A stretch of 64,000 nt of DNA from Symbiodinium natans (GCA_905221605.1 CAJNDS010000102.1:989501-1053500); one strand, 5' to 3'. Positions 1 to 12,240 are shown, numbered from the stretch's first letter. The notes: generated by a model not told the origin, from the letters alone. Made by a program: numbers and translations.

Positions 1-2600
1 TGCGGGTGTGGGGTAGATGCCCTAGCATCCCCTAGCTGTCCGAACCGATGTATAGCTGCAAGGAACTGTCATGCATCTCCCCGGTCGGTTTCGGAGGTTA
101 GTTTAATTCGCTGTGCAGTTTATGCACCACCTGCAGCCTTTTGAACCTTTGGCCGCCAAACCCTCAACTCTCAGTTTCGCTCAAGGCCAAGTGCCTAACC
201 CGAGGGGGCTCCCCACAGTTTAAAACCTTTCTAGGTTCATTGTGTTTGCGGATTCATTTCGGGTCTGAGCTTGGGTAAAGGGGCAGTTCGTGGCTGTGGG
301 CTCCAAGGCTTATGAATGTGTCGGAGAAAAAAAACTCGCCACATATCACTAATTACTGCATCAAGTGCTTCCTGTCGCCCGAAGATGCCCGAAGCAACCC
401 GAAAGGTTTGCAAGGGCCCTAAACCCTCCGCAGGAAATGGAAGGGGAAGGCAGCGTGGCGAAGCTGTTAGAGGCCTCGCATGGTGCCTTCGGAAGGTTTG
501 GCATAGGCCTCAGAGAGGGATTTTGTGTTTTAGCGATCAATGAGTGTACGCGTTTGTTTCTGCGTAGGGGGTGGAGCTTGAAAGCATGCTGCGTGCTCTT
601 CAAGTTCTTAAAGTGTTCGTTGCCTTGCTCGGCAAAAAAATAGATTTCTTCACTTAAGACATATAGCCTGACTCCCACCCCTACCACAGCCGAAAGAGGG
701 CTTCGGCTTTTGTGAGGAAATCCGAGTTGGACACCCACCATGTGCTGTCATAAAATACCTTACGCCTCCGCACAGCCAGATTAACCCTATTGACGGTGTG
801 GGGTTGAGGGGCTTAGGCTGCCAGAGTTAGGTTCAGGGCTTGCCTAGGCACTTAGCTCTCCTGAACTCTGAAAGGTTCTTTCACACAACTGCCCTAAACG
901 CCCAAAGACTTCATTGCCCATCCGGGGCATTCTTATGCGTAGCCATGTCTTTAGTTGTTGTACCGTTCTGCCGCAAGAGCAGGGGCTTAGATTGGGCAAC
1001 TGCAGACGGAGTAGTTGGCACTTGCCATACACACAGCACAAAAGCTTGTTTGCTATCGCTAGCTTCATGCAACATGTCGGAGTACTCGCTGCTTTCTCAA
1101 CTGTTGTTCGGGACTCAGCCCAGAACCTGTGCACAGCTTCAACCACAGCAACACCCACTATCCCTACATAACCTCACGTGCCAAAAGGAGAAGGTGGCAA
1201 TGACCATCGCTGACAACATGAAGGCCCCAGAGCTTGTTTTCGAGGCTTTCGTTCATGATTTGGAACTTGAACACAAAGCCCTAACCCCAGAAACGTCTTA
1301 AGCCTTTCTTTTCCTGTAGCAGTCCTGACCACGGCTCCGCGGCTCGGGATACCTTCTTGGAGCCTCTGATTAAACTGTCCTGCTGAAAGACAAACCAACC
1401 CCTCGTGCAGGATAGTTGGCATCTGGAATCGACCATGACAGAATATGGATATCTCTTCTGCCACTTGCATCCTTGACCCCCGAAGCCAACATTTTAAACC
1501 CTTACACAGCCAACAGCACTTTACACTCATGAGTTACCTGAAAGCCCCAAGGATGCACCCGCAACTCCGAACAAAACAACAAAATCCCCGACAGCCCGAA
1601 AGCGCCCAAAAGCTCTCAGAAGGCCACTGCGCAATTGGACCGGGGCAGCCGACGGTCTACCCGGGCAGGTTCGGAGGACAGCCAGGGACGATTGATTTTA
1701 GGGGCTGGCTTCCCAAAGCGCTTCGTTGTTGGAGGGATTCAGTGTTGGGATTCTTGATTTAGGGTCAGTGGCCCATGAACCACAAATGCCAACCTCGAAG
1801 TGCCAAACATGGGACGTTGTGGTAAGTCCAGCACGAGCCCTGCACCAACCCTGACACCTCGGCATCCTCTGCATTGCTAACAGAAGGAATCGAGCCACGG
1901 AGTGGGGCCGAGCGTGGTGAAGATGCCGGTGCGCTTTGCCTGGGAGCTTTTGGTAACGAAGTGTACTGAAGTCGGATGATATGCAGGTTTGGAGTCAGGA
2001 GCTTTCGGGTTAAAAGTTATCGGTCGACTTCAAGGGTTTTGGGTATTAGGGGCAAGTATAGACCTCGGCTCGCAGTCAAGGTTCGTCAAGGTTCACTAAG
2101 GACTTGGGGTCTTGCTGAAAGTTCGACGAGTGCTGGCGCATCCTGACGTACGTGGTTTCCGCTTGCTTGGTGTTCCCTCTCTCTGCGTGCACGTCCTGCA
2201 TCAGCGCTGCGCATTGTTTGTAAGACGGTTGCACTACTATCATACACTGTACTACTTACTATGCAATGTAGTGAACTATGACCTTTTGGTAGTTATGATG
2301 TGACCAAATGGACGTAGTTGCCGTGAGAGCATGCCCTGTAGTTTTCAGATCGTACATTTTACAAGCACCTAGCTGGTCTCAAACCTGAAACTAAGCACTT
2401 TGCAGCGCATCGGACCCCAGATCATACCCGAGGCCAACTTCGCTAACCTAAGCCAGTTGGGTCCCAACCTTCCAACAGAGCAGTAGACGCCGAACATGTG
2501 GGCCCAAAACGTAGGGTCTCGTCCTGGACGCTTGTCAAAGGCAAATCCAATCCTGGTCGTCAGTGGGACTTTCAAGCGGTGTTCTTGGGGACCTTCAAAG
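1..2600. other. Gene-poor region, no recognisable gene
   Basis: Reading frames here are short, overlap on both strands and carry no motif I recognise. The text is rich in degenerate telomere-like words (variants of GGGTTTAGGG and AACCCTAAA) mixed with unique sequence, as in much of this window. I see no RNA gene or mobile element with definable ends. Small exons could be hidden here, because exons in this genome can be well under 120 bases. Confidence 0.5.
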
Positions 2601-2623
2601 CACCATCTTTGGCGAACATGCAG

Positions 2624-2884
2624 GTGGACCTCATCATCCAAGCGATCTCCGACGTGAACCGTGCGGATGCAAAGCCCCAGAAGGATGCAGATCAGCAGCA
2701 GTATGATGCAGCAATCCGGGGAGATTCGGCGAAAGGATTGACAGGGATTGATATGGTCTCGAGGGGCTTCTCAAAAGGATGCACAGAATGCCTCACAAAA
2801 CTGCTGACGCCTGTTCTAGTTCAGGGTTTAGGTTTGATAGATGCTGTAGCCGGACTTGCAGCCAGCCCGAAGCAGGAGGTCTGA
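2624..2884 (+). CDS. Candidate exon, unknown protein, possibly upstream part of the Roc GTPase gene
   Basis: An open frame follows a CAG acceptor-like site (cgaacatgcag) and runs to a stop at 2882-2884. It reads VDLIIQAISDVNRAD, then a hydrophilic QKDADQQQYDAAIRGD stretch, then GLTGIDMVSRGFSKG. Codon use and amino-acid mix look protein-like, unlike the overlapping frames. It lies about 430 bp upstream of the Roc exon on the same strand, so it may belong to that gene, but no P-loop is visible in it. The true 3' splice point is not determined. The exon call and the link to the Roc gene are inference. Confidence 0.3.
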   Translation: MDLIIQAISDVNRADAKPQKDADQQQYDAAIRGDSAKGLTGIDMVSRGFSKGCTECLTKLLTPVLVQGLGLIDAVAGLAASPKQEV

Positions 2885-3309
2885 TACTCCAATTCGGACG
2901 CGGACATTTCAGGAAATTTGGGAGATAATCTGCAAGAGCTTGCAACGAAAGCATTCATAGATGGGGTGCTCGCAGTATCAAGTAAGGAAGGTATGGTCAG
3001 GCAGACGAAGTTTGGATGGACGCAGAAGCTTTAAGTGTCCAGCTCAGGTTCTTGTCCTGCTCGTCCCCCGGGCGTGTTGCTGTAACAGTAGTATCCCACG
3101 TTGGAATTTAGCAAGCATTAACCGCCCTTTAGTTTGGAATACGCCTATAAACGCTTGGAGACCGGCATAAGTTCGTTGATCAGTGCAGAGGTATGCTTGG
3201 GCTTCAGGCGGTAAGCGGGTAAATTCGAATGTTACTTCTATGACTTGTACATCCAGCAAGTTGCACCTCCATTCTAGCTGCTTCAGTGCTGCGTGATGCT
3301 GCGTGTCAG

Positions 3310-3416
3310 GGGTCTGACATTGAAATCCACCCATGCTGCCTCGATGAAACATCCAAGGTGATAATGCAGACATGGGATTTCGCCGGGCAGCAGATGTACT
3401 ACAACATGGCTCATGT
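3310..3416 (+). CDS. Roc-type (ROCO/Ras-like) GTPase, exon carrying the G3 motif
   Basis: The exon follows an acceptor-like gcgtgtcag and reads GSDIEIHPCCLDETSK, then VIMQTWDFAGQQMYYNMAHV. WDFAGQ followed by two tyrosines and a conserved MAH is the switch II / G3 region of Roc domains (the DxxGQ signature of small GTPases in ROCO proteins). The family switches on GTP binding and usually sits beside leucine-rich or ankyrin repeats and a kinase. Here only the G3 segment and the following beta strand (next exon) are seen. The P-loop and NKxD motifs were not found, so this is either part of a gene with many small exons or a relic fragment. Confidence 0.55.
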
Positions 3417-3659
3417 GCGTGGCACCTACGCTTCTGCAGCTGGTTGTTTAGAAGCCACCCCAAGCAATCCAAGCAATCAAGCTTGAGCTTTCGGAGTGGC
3501 TGAACACATAGCACCGGCACTTCGAGATTCAAGTTTCCAGAACTGAACAGAATTCCAAAGATTGGCACACTGCAATTGGCACACTGCTCGCGGAGTTGCT
3601 CTGTACGACAACATGGAACAACGCTGCACCGGGCAGATTGAGATGCTGAGAAGCTGCAG
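3417..3659 (+). other. GC-AG intron inside the Roc GTPase fragment
   Basis: The proposed intron starts GCGTGG and ends AAGCTGCAG. Removing it joins MAH-GT to G-TTC-CTC-ACC, giving MAHVFLTSFGIYALVLDIST, which is what a Roc domain should look like across this junction. Non-GT donors including GC are well known in dinoflagellate genes. The neighbouring frames within the 243 bases contain stops and nothing conserved. The boundary rests on the protein continuity; no transcript was available. Confidence 0.5.
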
Positions 3660-3730
3660 GTTCCTCACCTCCTTTGGCATTTACGCACTGGTCCTCGACA
3701 TCTCGACATGGGCCGACGGAGAGGCGCTTT
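3660..3730 (+). CDS. Roc-type GTPase, next exon (beta strand after switch II)
   Basis: Starts right after CTGCAG and reads FLTSFGIYALVLDISTWADG in the frame set by the previous exon. The hydrophobic IYALVLDIS strand is the expected beta-4 strand after the DFAGQ helix. The 3' end is uncertain: the frame stays open into a G-rich tract at 3778-3812, and no clean GT donor follows at once, so a non-GT donor near GAG-GCGCTT around 3724-3726 is possible. No further exons could be placed downstream. Confidence 0.45.
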
Positions 3731-3777
3731 CTCCCGCCCTAGCATCTCGGCCGGCTGGAGGTGTGGGATGGCGGCGG

Positions 3778-3812
3778 GGGGGTGGGGGGGGGGGGGTTGG
3801 GGGGTGGGGGGA
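3778..3812 (+). repeat. Poly-G / G-rich tract
   Basis: Runs of up to 12 or more G broken by single T residues. It could form a G-quadruplex on the plus strand. The ORFs through it are glycine-rich artefacts. Confidence 0.85.
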
Positions 3813-5951
3813 AGGTTTGTTTTTGAGCTTGGCTGCACCTTTCCTGCTACAGTAAGTACAAGTCACAGGCATAGTCTCTTGGTAATTACTTTGCAAGTCG
3901 CTGAGGCAGCCTCCAACACACATCAATTTAGCACCTAAACATCTGACTACTAAAGCCGGACAGGTAGACCTCAAACCCCGAAAAGCCACCTGCAGCAAAC
4001 CCATTGAAGCCTCCAAGTGTTTCAACAAGGGCATCAAGCCCCAGAACCATCTAGGCACCTTCACCTCGCCTTCACCTCACTTTCTCACTGTCATCTTAAA
4101 GCCCAGGAGTCGATGGACTTCTGGCTTGCGGCACTCCTGGTGCCCTGGGCACTTACATGAATTGCGCTCAAGGTGTTTGGGGTCATGAACCCCCAACCTT
4201 TTTACGGGTTCAGCACCCCGACTTCGGACTTAGCATTCCAGCTGTTGGCGTCGGCTTTCGGCATGATGTGGTGTAGGGTTAGCTCCGGGCTTGCTTTCGG
4301 GTTCATCATTTAGTGGTGCACAAAGTATTTCCCACATCTGGGCCCTGGCAGTTGCTTGCACATCACAAATGCTGCACAGATGCTCCAAGATCCATTCAAA
4401 GTCGGCTCCTTGCCGGTCTGAGGGAGGCACGGAAACAAGGGCCCTGAAGGCTCTCTCAGGATTCTGGACCACGAAGCTGGCATGGCCGAAGAAATGCCAA
4501 GCCCTGCTAAGCGTCCAGGTGCATGCACCTGATGCCTGGCTAGTGATTGTGGGAAGCCGTCGCCTCAAAGACGATGGGCCGAGGCAATATCAGTTTTTGG
4601 AGTCAAACTTCCTCACGTCAGTTCATCGTCGTCTCTAAGTTTGGGGCTGTAATGACCGCGCCGCAGGGTAGTAGTATTTCATTCGAAGTCGCACAAGCAG
4701 GGGCCACAGTTCCAAATCTCGCATTGCGGTAGCTGCCGAGGCCACGCAGATCGACTGGAAGATTCCAAGCGACTGCAGGAGCGCCCCAAAGCCTTGCTCG
4801 CTGAAGCCCATGAAGCCACGATACAGCGACACCTTTCATTGGTTGCCAAATCCGCCTTATCTTGGGTTGTCCTTACCAAGTCCTGGAAAAGTAGAGATTG
4901 ATATTCGCAGCACGAATGCCTAGGGTACTATGTCAGTTCTGACACTGTCGATTTTGTGCCGCATCTAGCTCTTTCTTATTTGTATGTTCGGGAGTACCCA
5001 AAGCTATCGTATTTCTTAGAAGCTGAAGAGTTTCCTCATAAAGTACCAAGAATATTCGAAACTCCTTCAGGGTAGGAGAGGATCTATAGCATCTGTCATT
5101 CCCGAGTATGAAAGTGTCTGTTTTGGGGTAGTCCATCGTCTTTAAAGGGTTGTGTTTATGTATTGCTGAGGGCACCAGAAGCTATCGTATTGTAGTGTGC
5201 CTTTGACTTATTGTGCGAACGAAGAGTTCTGCCATGAGTTGACACCGGAGCTAACACCCATGAAAGGCCTTCCTTCATTCCCTCTTTGCTTCTCGTGAAT
5301 GTGTACATCACCAAAAGGATAAGAGAGGCTTCCTCATGTACGATTATGGGTTCAGAGTTGTCTCTCTTGAAGTGTCGTTTAATTATGGGGCGGGGGGGGG
5401 GGGGTTCCCTAAGAAGATAAGCTGATGAAGATGAGTGTCATGCTATAAAGTAAAAATTGGCGTGCCGACTTATCTCAGAACTGTTTCTGTTTTTGCCTGG
5501 GAAAGAAAAGCATGCCCAATTCCAGAAAACCAAGAACAAAAAACACATACCAGTCTCAGAATTATTTTGGTTTTGGCAATTCGCATGCCGAATACAGAGA
5601 CTTGTTTTGTTCGTGGTTTCCCACACACGGAAAAGAAGACATACATTTGGGTGGGAGAACGGGAAGGGGGCACTTCCAGAAAACCAAATAAGCCAAATCC
5701 CAGGACTCATGCCATGCAGACACTCTAGCTGGAGGGTCTCAGAATTTTTGTTTTCTCCCAGACGTGTTTATCAGAAAGGGGCACCGTCAGAGTGTTGCCA
5801 GTAGCAATAGCACAAACCTTTAGTAAGAGTTGTTTGTCTGGCATACAACTGCAGCTTGCTCAGCCGGCATGCCGAGGGAACCTATGCACCATCAGCATCG
5901 TCTAGCTGCATAGTTGACGCTTCCCAATAACATGTCTTTAGTCTTCTGCAG
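3813..5951. other. Mostly non-coding, one weak exon-like frame on the minus strand
   Basis: The minus-strand frame at about 4300-4500 reads FGHASFVVQNPERAFRAL, then SDRQGADFEWILEHLCSICDV, then AQMWEILCAPLNDEPE, which looks protein-like but matches no family I know. Around 5450-5760 the motif TCTCAGAA followed by a T/G-rich stretch recurs three times in a degenerate way. A pure G run lies at 5391-5403. Nothing else could be supported. Confidence 0.3.
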
Positions 5952-6080
5952 GTGTACCAAGACATCAATGAAGTGCTGGTGGAGCGGCTTCAGCAAGCCC
6001 ATCAGCACGCGAAGGTGCTTGGGAGACTTTTCAGCAGAAGGCGCGACAAAAAAAAGATCTTGTATCCTTGTTCTTCAATC
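5952..6080 (+). CDS. Candidate exon, unknown helical basic protein
   Basis: A good acceptor (pyrimidine-rich ttagtcttctgcag) precedes an open frame of 43 codons ending at a TAG at 6081. It reads VYQDINEVLVERLQQAHQHA, then KVLGRLFSRRRDKKKILYP. This is an amphipathic helix followed by a basic SRRRDKKK cluster. The composition is far more protein-like than the overlapping frames. The family is not recognised, and neighbouring exons were not found. The 3' boundary could be earlier than the stop. Confidence 0.35.
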
Positions 6081-6083
6081 TAG

Positions 6084-7935
6084 AATCGTGTCACGTCGTC
6101 CGGCTCAGTCTGCTTGTGGGTTTTTGATCACCAGGCTGAGGTCTTACCGTGAAAGAGCCAGGGAGAACCTTGTAATCGAACTCGGAAAACGGTTTGGAGA
6201 GCCAGGACCCCAAGCATTGGATTCTAAACGGAGGGGCATTGTTGTTGTTTGAGTTTGCGTAACCCCTAAACTCCAAGCCCTTAACTTAAACAAACAGTAG
6301 GAGCAAAGCAAACAGAGCAAGCAACAGACCTCCGCCTATTGTAGTGTGCTATCCGCATCCAAGGAACGAGGCCGGCGGCTTGCTCTTCTTTCCAGTGGAC
6401 AACAGGCTGCGCAGGGTGGCGTTAGGGTTTAGGGTTTAGGCTCACCGTGCTGCACATGTCGCAAAGTTCATGCTCGTGTTTGCACCACACTTTGCGGGAG
6501 CCTCGCTTGATGCCTTACTTGCAGACTAACTCGCTTTCCGTCATCTCATCCTCTTCCCTTGTCTGGGTTGGCGCTTATTCAAGACTCCATTTCAGTCTTG
6601 TTACATGGCGTAGAAGGGCTCCGAATGATTGAAGGCACCTGGTTGTTTAAGCTTCGAGAACTCAATGCAATCTTCTCAATCACCCGACGCAACACAGATG
6701 CTCACCTTTTGAACATTGCACCGTCCCCCGAAAACCCTTATAAGCCTCGCCTCGACGTTAATAAACTGAGTCCACACAGGGGCGAATCTGACGAGAGCAT
6801 CCGTGGAATCGCGCATCTGCGTGAAGCAATTGGGATGCACAGCAGACTCCCCCAGGATTTACCGCCCATAAGGCTTGACATTGCAGTTCAGGGGTGTGCC
6901 TGCTTGGAGGGTGAGTGGAGAGTCTGTGGCAGCTTCGGGTTTAGGGTTGGGGTTTGCCTCTTTGTTTGCTCTCTCATGCAGTGAACCTGAAGGAGGAAAG
7001 GAGAAGAGTCGAACCTTCTAAGCCTCGGCTGTCGAGTCTGATACCTCAGGCTCTCAATTCTTTAGCGTTGGACGTGGCGAAGGCGCGTTTCAGCAAGAAC
7101 GGTGAGAGGCAAAAATGGATGGCTTGAGGACTTATGCATTTGTAGCTGCACCGTATGACTCCGCTCACTGTTTCAGAGCACAGTTGCCGATTCAGAGAAC
7201 AGTTTCGGGTGTGGGTCTTCGGGGCCTGGGGTTCCGAGTTGTCTGTTTCTGCGAGCAGCGATTTCCTGACTTGTTATTGTGTTATCGCAAGTTCGACTTC
7301 GGCCAATGGCCATGGTGCGGCTATGGAAGTTTATCGTCCGGGCTTTGCCGAACACTCCTCTGCATTCGCTCGACCCCTGAATGGCGACGGAGCAGCGGGG
7401 GGGAGGGGGGGTCCACACCCTGTAGGATACGAAACTGTCACAGTTCGAGAATCCCAAGCCCCCAAAAGCCTGGACCCCATCAACCATGAACTCATTCGTC
7501 ATTACAGTTCACATCTTTACATCGCTGAAGACCGAATTCCACACACCCTGGCGATACCATACTCAAGGCAGGGGGTCAGAGGCTCTTTAGAGCTTCATAG
7601 TGTTCGAGTTCGGGGGAAGGCATGGAAACCCTGAAGCCCCCGGGCCTCAGCCCTCAGCTTCACGGAGGCACTGGAGGTGATCCCCACACGCTGGGCCCAC
7701 TTCTTCCATGACCTGGAAGGCTCGGGTACTTGGGGTCTGGAGGATCGCGACAAAAGGGCTTAGGGTGGATAACTCGCGGGGTCTGGTGGACAGATAGCTT
7801 GTTAAGTTTCTGAGATGTCTAAGATTCGCCACTTCCAAGTTATCCTACGGCATCCTAAGGAATCCTAGAAGTCGGTCCTTTGGAGTGTGAGTTGCTGGTG
7901 GTCGGCCTGATCAGAGCTCGAATTCTTCTGCTTTA
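6084..7935. other. Non-coding region with a short telomere-like array
   Basis: A short plus-strand array of TTTAGGG-type units lies at about 6420-6442. The open frame at 6559-6984 is long for this region (141 codons) but shows no conserved motif, and its amino-acid use is unconvincing. No RNA gene or mobile-element end was recognised. Confidence 0.35.
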
Positions 7936-8110
7936 GCGTGGTGGCAGCGAAAAGTCTTGATCTTTTGCCAGCTGGACCTCCAGGTCAAAACGACGTACCA
8001 TACATCGAGATTGGCCACTGCCGCGCACAAGCTGCAGCCATGGGCATCAACGAGACGGATCTGGAGCTCTTCCTAGGACACGGAGCTCTCAAACCTGATT
8101 TCCAAGCTGT
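7936..8110 (+). CDS. Candidate exon, unknown protein
   Basis: Follows an acceptor-like tract (aattcttctgctttag) and reads VVAAKSLDLLPAGPPGQNDV, then PYIEIGHCRAQAAAMGINET, then DLELFLGHGALKPDF. The mix of acidic and hydrophobic residues suggests real coding, but no family is recognised. The frame stays open to 8228, where it becomes proline/serine-rich and less convincing, so the 3' end is arbitrary. Confidence is low because no partner exon is visible. Confidence 0.25.
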
Positions 8111-8229
8111 GGAAACTCGAAGCCCTGAATCCCAATCCCCCCCAGCTTGCATAAACTTCACCAAACTTCAAACTCGTCCCAAGAGAGGGTTCAGAGTGAC
8201 CAACCGAGGATTCCAAGTGCAGGCCTGAA

Positions 8230-10215
8230 ACTCCACATGGGGGTCAGGCCAAAGCAGTGCCAAGCAGAGAAAGTCTCCTTGGTTGGGAACAGCAGTGGAC
8301 TGGAAACAGAAGCTCTTTAGATGCCTTTTGAACCTTTGGAGCTGAAACGCAGAGGCGGCAGGGGCTTCTGAAACCTTTCCTAGGCCTCACTTCGCATGTC
8401 CAAGGGGTTTCCGCGCGATGCCACGAATCCGTGTTGGCCTTTCTGCAAATCACGGTGTTAACATACTGCACTATGGCTGGGGTCTTCTTTGGGTGAGGAC
8501 TTTTCCATCAGCTTGGGCAGCTCCTCTACTTCAAGGCACGAGCTGGCTTTCAAAGGGGCTTGAGGCTTTTTGGCTTAGCATGGCGTTTGAGGGCTTAAGG
8601 CCTTGAGTCTCGTAAGGCCTTTTTGAGGTCTCGGGGTGTTTTCACAAAGGATCTTCAACTGCGGTCTGGATTCAAGGGAGTCAAGGCACCACGAAAGAAC
8701 GATGAACCTAAGCCTAAGCATGGCGAGTCTTTCCTTTCGTTGACAGAGTCGTGGTGGGCCGAGGCTGGAAGTGCAGATAAGTGCAGAACTATTGGGAAAA
8801 CAAATGGAACCACGCTCTCCGTCTTCATCCTCTTCCCTATTGAGCTTGTCTGTGGAAGTGAATTGCAATGTCAGGTGCACCGTGGGCTTGCCTTGCATCA
8901 TGAGGAAAATCCACTCGTGCAAAGGGCATCGCGAATCGCATAGCAAACGATACTATCGTAAAAATAACCAGCAAAACCCGGCATCAATTTTCTCCCTCTA
9001 AGCCCCGTGATCTTCTCTTAGTTCAGCATCATTCATGGTTCCTTCGTGGTAGGTCGTTGCAAAGAAAAAGTGAGGCTGCCCACAAACTATTCTGCACACA
9101 AGTCTATACCCATCATGACCGGCCAGCTGGCCATGTTGGGGGCTTTCGGGGGGGGGGGGGGGGGGGCCGAGGGAAGTGCAGGGAAACAACTGTTTGCAAA
9201 CGAAGCAGCCAGGAATCACCCGCCGTGGTCTTGAGCCCACAGTGGCTGCTTGACGCTATGGCCCAGGCCCCTCTCAGGTTCATGGTTTGAGAGTTTGTTG
9301 GGTTGAAGATTTGGGATTTAAGGTTTCAGGCAGTTAGAGTCTAGGGTTCAAGGCTTTCGTGATTTCAAGGCTTCAGGATTTAGGTGCCAAGGGCTTTGAG
9401 GACTTTGGGGATTTGTAGCTTTGGGCTTCGTAGCATTGGGGGTTGTGCCTTTGAATGAAGGATGTTAGCTTAGGGCTTAGCAGCTTTTGGGGTTTAGCGC
9501 TCGTCTTTGTACAAAGTGAAGCACAAGGGTTGAACTTAGTGCAAGCCAAATGCAGCCAAATGCAGCCCTCAACCCCAAAAGGCGCTTGGCGTTTGGGTGC
9601 GGAAACCTTAAGGCCGAAAGACTGAGGGCGGAACCCTGAACCCACATCCCAGAACCAAACCGCAACTGTGGGTTTTGAAAGTATCATCAGGAATGGATGA
9701 GTGTTTCGTTGTGTATCAGGTGCCAGAGTCTAGGTTTTGGGCCTCAAGTAGAGCTTCCGTTTCTGAGAGGGCCAATGCCAAATGCGTCATCACGCTTCTT
9801 CGGTCCAAGTTCAACACATGGTGCTCACGGCTGGCCATGCTCAGGAAGGCCCATCCCATCCACCGCAAACCCAGGGCTTTCCAATTTCTCTTGAACGGAA
9901 AAGTTGCACTGCACTTCAAAATCTTCTTCTCGAAGATAGCTCTGATGCGGAAATTAACATCGGAGTCTGGGTCGAGAAAGCTTTTCGACTAATCGCACAT
10001 GCCTCAAGTTTCAATGGCGCCTAGAGAGAGTAAAGTGCTGAAACCTCTCGCACTCTGCAATGTCAAGCTTAAGGCCCCGAGTACTCTAAGCTCATCCCGA
10101 GAGGTCGTCGGATGCCCAATCGCTCTCGAGCGCTGTCCGTTGCAAGCGCAGGCTGCTGACAAAAGCTTGTCGTCTTAGCGTTTAGAGCCTTTGGTGCAGC
10201 ACACGATGTGTTCTA
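8230..10215. other. Gene-poor region rich in degenerate telomere-like words
   Basis: The block 9290-9500 is a long run of degenerate GGATTTAGG / GGGCTTAG words on the plus strand with no intact array. A G run lies at about 9151-9167. The frames at 8623-8943 and 9675-10024 have no recognisable domain. I see no supported gene. Confidence 0.4.
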
Positions 10216-10219
10216 AGAA

Positions 10220-10308
10220 TCAACATACCCTATAAAGGGGAATAAAAGGAAGGATTTGACCCTACCCCCTTAATTTCGTCTATGGGTTTGCCTTAGGGGT
10301 ATGTTGAA
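10220..10308. mobile_element. MITE-like short inverted-repeat element
   Basis: An exact 11-base inverted repeat (TCAACATACCC at 10220-10230, its complement at 10298-10308) bounds about 89 bp without coding capacity. The arms extend inward imperfectly (TATAAAGG against CCTTAGG). No clear target duplication was seen. A related end (cttcaacatatcccttaac) occurs near 36250, so the family may be repeated. It may instead be a simple hairpin. Confidence 0.35.
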
Positions 10309-10480
10309 TATTTCTCAGATGCAGGTGATTTGAACGGAGCCGATTTGGACGTTCGCGTGTCGCATGATTGAGAACTTCAGTAATGATGAGATCCTAGGCC
10401 CATCTGAATGTGAGAGTGTCCTTTTTCGTGTGCTGCCGCTTCGGTATCCAAAATTATTTTTGCCTTGCTCTCTGGGGCTA

Positions 10481-10550
10481 TGTCATGTTATGTCATGTTA
10501 TGTCATGTTATGTCATGTTATGTCATGTTATGTCATGTTATGTCATGTCT
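10481..10550 (+). repeat. 10-bp minisatellite, unit TGTCATGTTA
   Basis: Seven consecutive copies of TGTCATGTTA; the last ends in CT instead of TA. There is no variation inside the first six units. The period equals about one helical turn. Confidence 0.95.
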
Positions 10551-12240
10551 TTGTCAGATCTACTTCGAACCTAAGCCCAATCCTCGAAACCAAGTCCCGT
10601 TGCCCCCCTTTCCCCTCAAAAGCACATCTGGTCAAAGCGCTGCCCAGCACAGCTATTCTCGATGACGCAAACAGTCAGGCCCTCCACAAGCGAGGGGACC
10701 TCAGCGACCAACTACTCGAGGTGGGAATGCAGAAAGTTGCAGACAGACGTTCCATGCGACCTCGACCCTTTACGCCCTGTCAAGATTTGCGATGAAGATG
10801 AACCCACTTGTAACTGAATCCGGACAATCGAAACTTTGCGTCATCTTAAAGGCATTTATTTCGAGACCTTTGAATCTTCGGGGTTTGCAGACTTGTCTCG
10901 TCGTTTCGCGACTTACTGTTCCCAGCATGTCGCACTTGTCGGTTTTTGTCGGGGGGTCCGGCCGCCTCTTTCCACAGGTGCTTTGGCGAGACAAGCGCTT
11001 CCAGGGCCACAAGGAAGTCCTGCGGCTCGGCGGCTTGGGGTTGGTCTGGTTGTGAGGTTGGAGAGGTGCGGGAGGTTTGGTTGAGCAGGCGTTGCGTGCG
11101 ATTTTTTCTATTAGCAGCGCGTCAGATCTCCAAGCTTCTGTGGTTTTATGCGCGGTGAAGCCTGGTGAGCCTGGTGGGTACTGTGCAATCCTCAAGCTTC
11201 TCAAGAGTAACCCTTGACTCGCAGGCCTGCACCGCCCTAATGCACCCCAAGGCAAGCCTTCCTCGAGCACTTCGATTTACTGGTTCCCGGCTCAGACAAG
11301 GCAACCGAGAGCAGGGGGGCTACAAATTTATGTGACCCCCCCAAACGTCCCGAAACTGCAAGCTTAGGAAATCAATGTCTAGGGCAACCTGAAGACCAAA
11401 GCACTTCAAGCCCAACCCCCGAAAGAACACCCACTGTGCATGAGCACCTTGATCCAGCTAAGCTCTTTACCACTTCTGCTGGAACGTATGCTGTCCAACA
11501 TGTGGTAGCCTCCGTTGCCTCGCATTTACCTGAGAATGGGCTTCTCGACAACTCAGTAGTTAGCCCAGACTCGGAGGCAGGCTGGCTGGTTCCGAGCCTG
11601 CTCCCTCGGCGACCACCGACAACACCGCGCTGCGATGCGGAGGCACATCACACTCCGCGGTTGCCTTGGAGAGGTTCTAGTGGGTTCTAGATTCCATATA
11701 CCCTTTGCTTCGGCAGGTTCACGAAACGACTGGAGTTCTTAAGGAGCTTCTCGAGCCTAAGTTTTCAAGAGGTCTTTTTGGGAAGAAGTTTCTTGGGAGG
11801 TCCCGAGGGCGCCCCAACGTTCTGACAAGGGAACCCTACGTTCTGAGCGAGGCGAAGGGACTCCCAGGGCGCCGGGTTTTTTCACGGATTGCATTGATGT
11901 GGTTTGTGTGAATCCGAAAGCCTACATTGGGCCTACATGACACCCTCATGAGGATCCACGGTTCCAGGACCCGCAACGTACCTGATAAACCGTACTTTGG
12001 GCGTTTTACTAGAGAGTTCATGAAAAAGTGAAGGCTTCGGTCGCGGAAGCTGTCGAGGGCGCATTGTTTCTGTGATCCATGGTACGCTGTTTTGTGGTCC
12101 GACGTGCGCTGCGTTTTCTTGTGGTTGCATGTTGCCCCAGCCACAGCCCCCTCCAGGCCCTGTTCCAGCCACACAGCCCCCTTGAGCCATTGCCTGGAGT
12201 GGGGTCGTGGTTGGGGGCCCTGTGTGGTTACCAAATTGTA
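10551..12240. other. Weak exon-like islands, otherwise non-coding
   Basis: Two frames look mildly protein-like on the plus strand: about 10620-10795 (STAILDDANSQALHKRGD, then LSDQLLEVGMQKVADRRSM) and 11436-11570 (LDPAKLFTTSAGTYAVQHVV, then ASVASHLPENGLLDN). Neither shows a known motif or a convincing splice pair. The rest of the block has nothing I can support. Confidence 0.25.
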
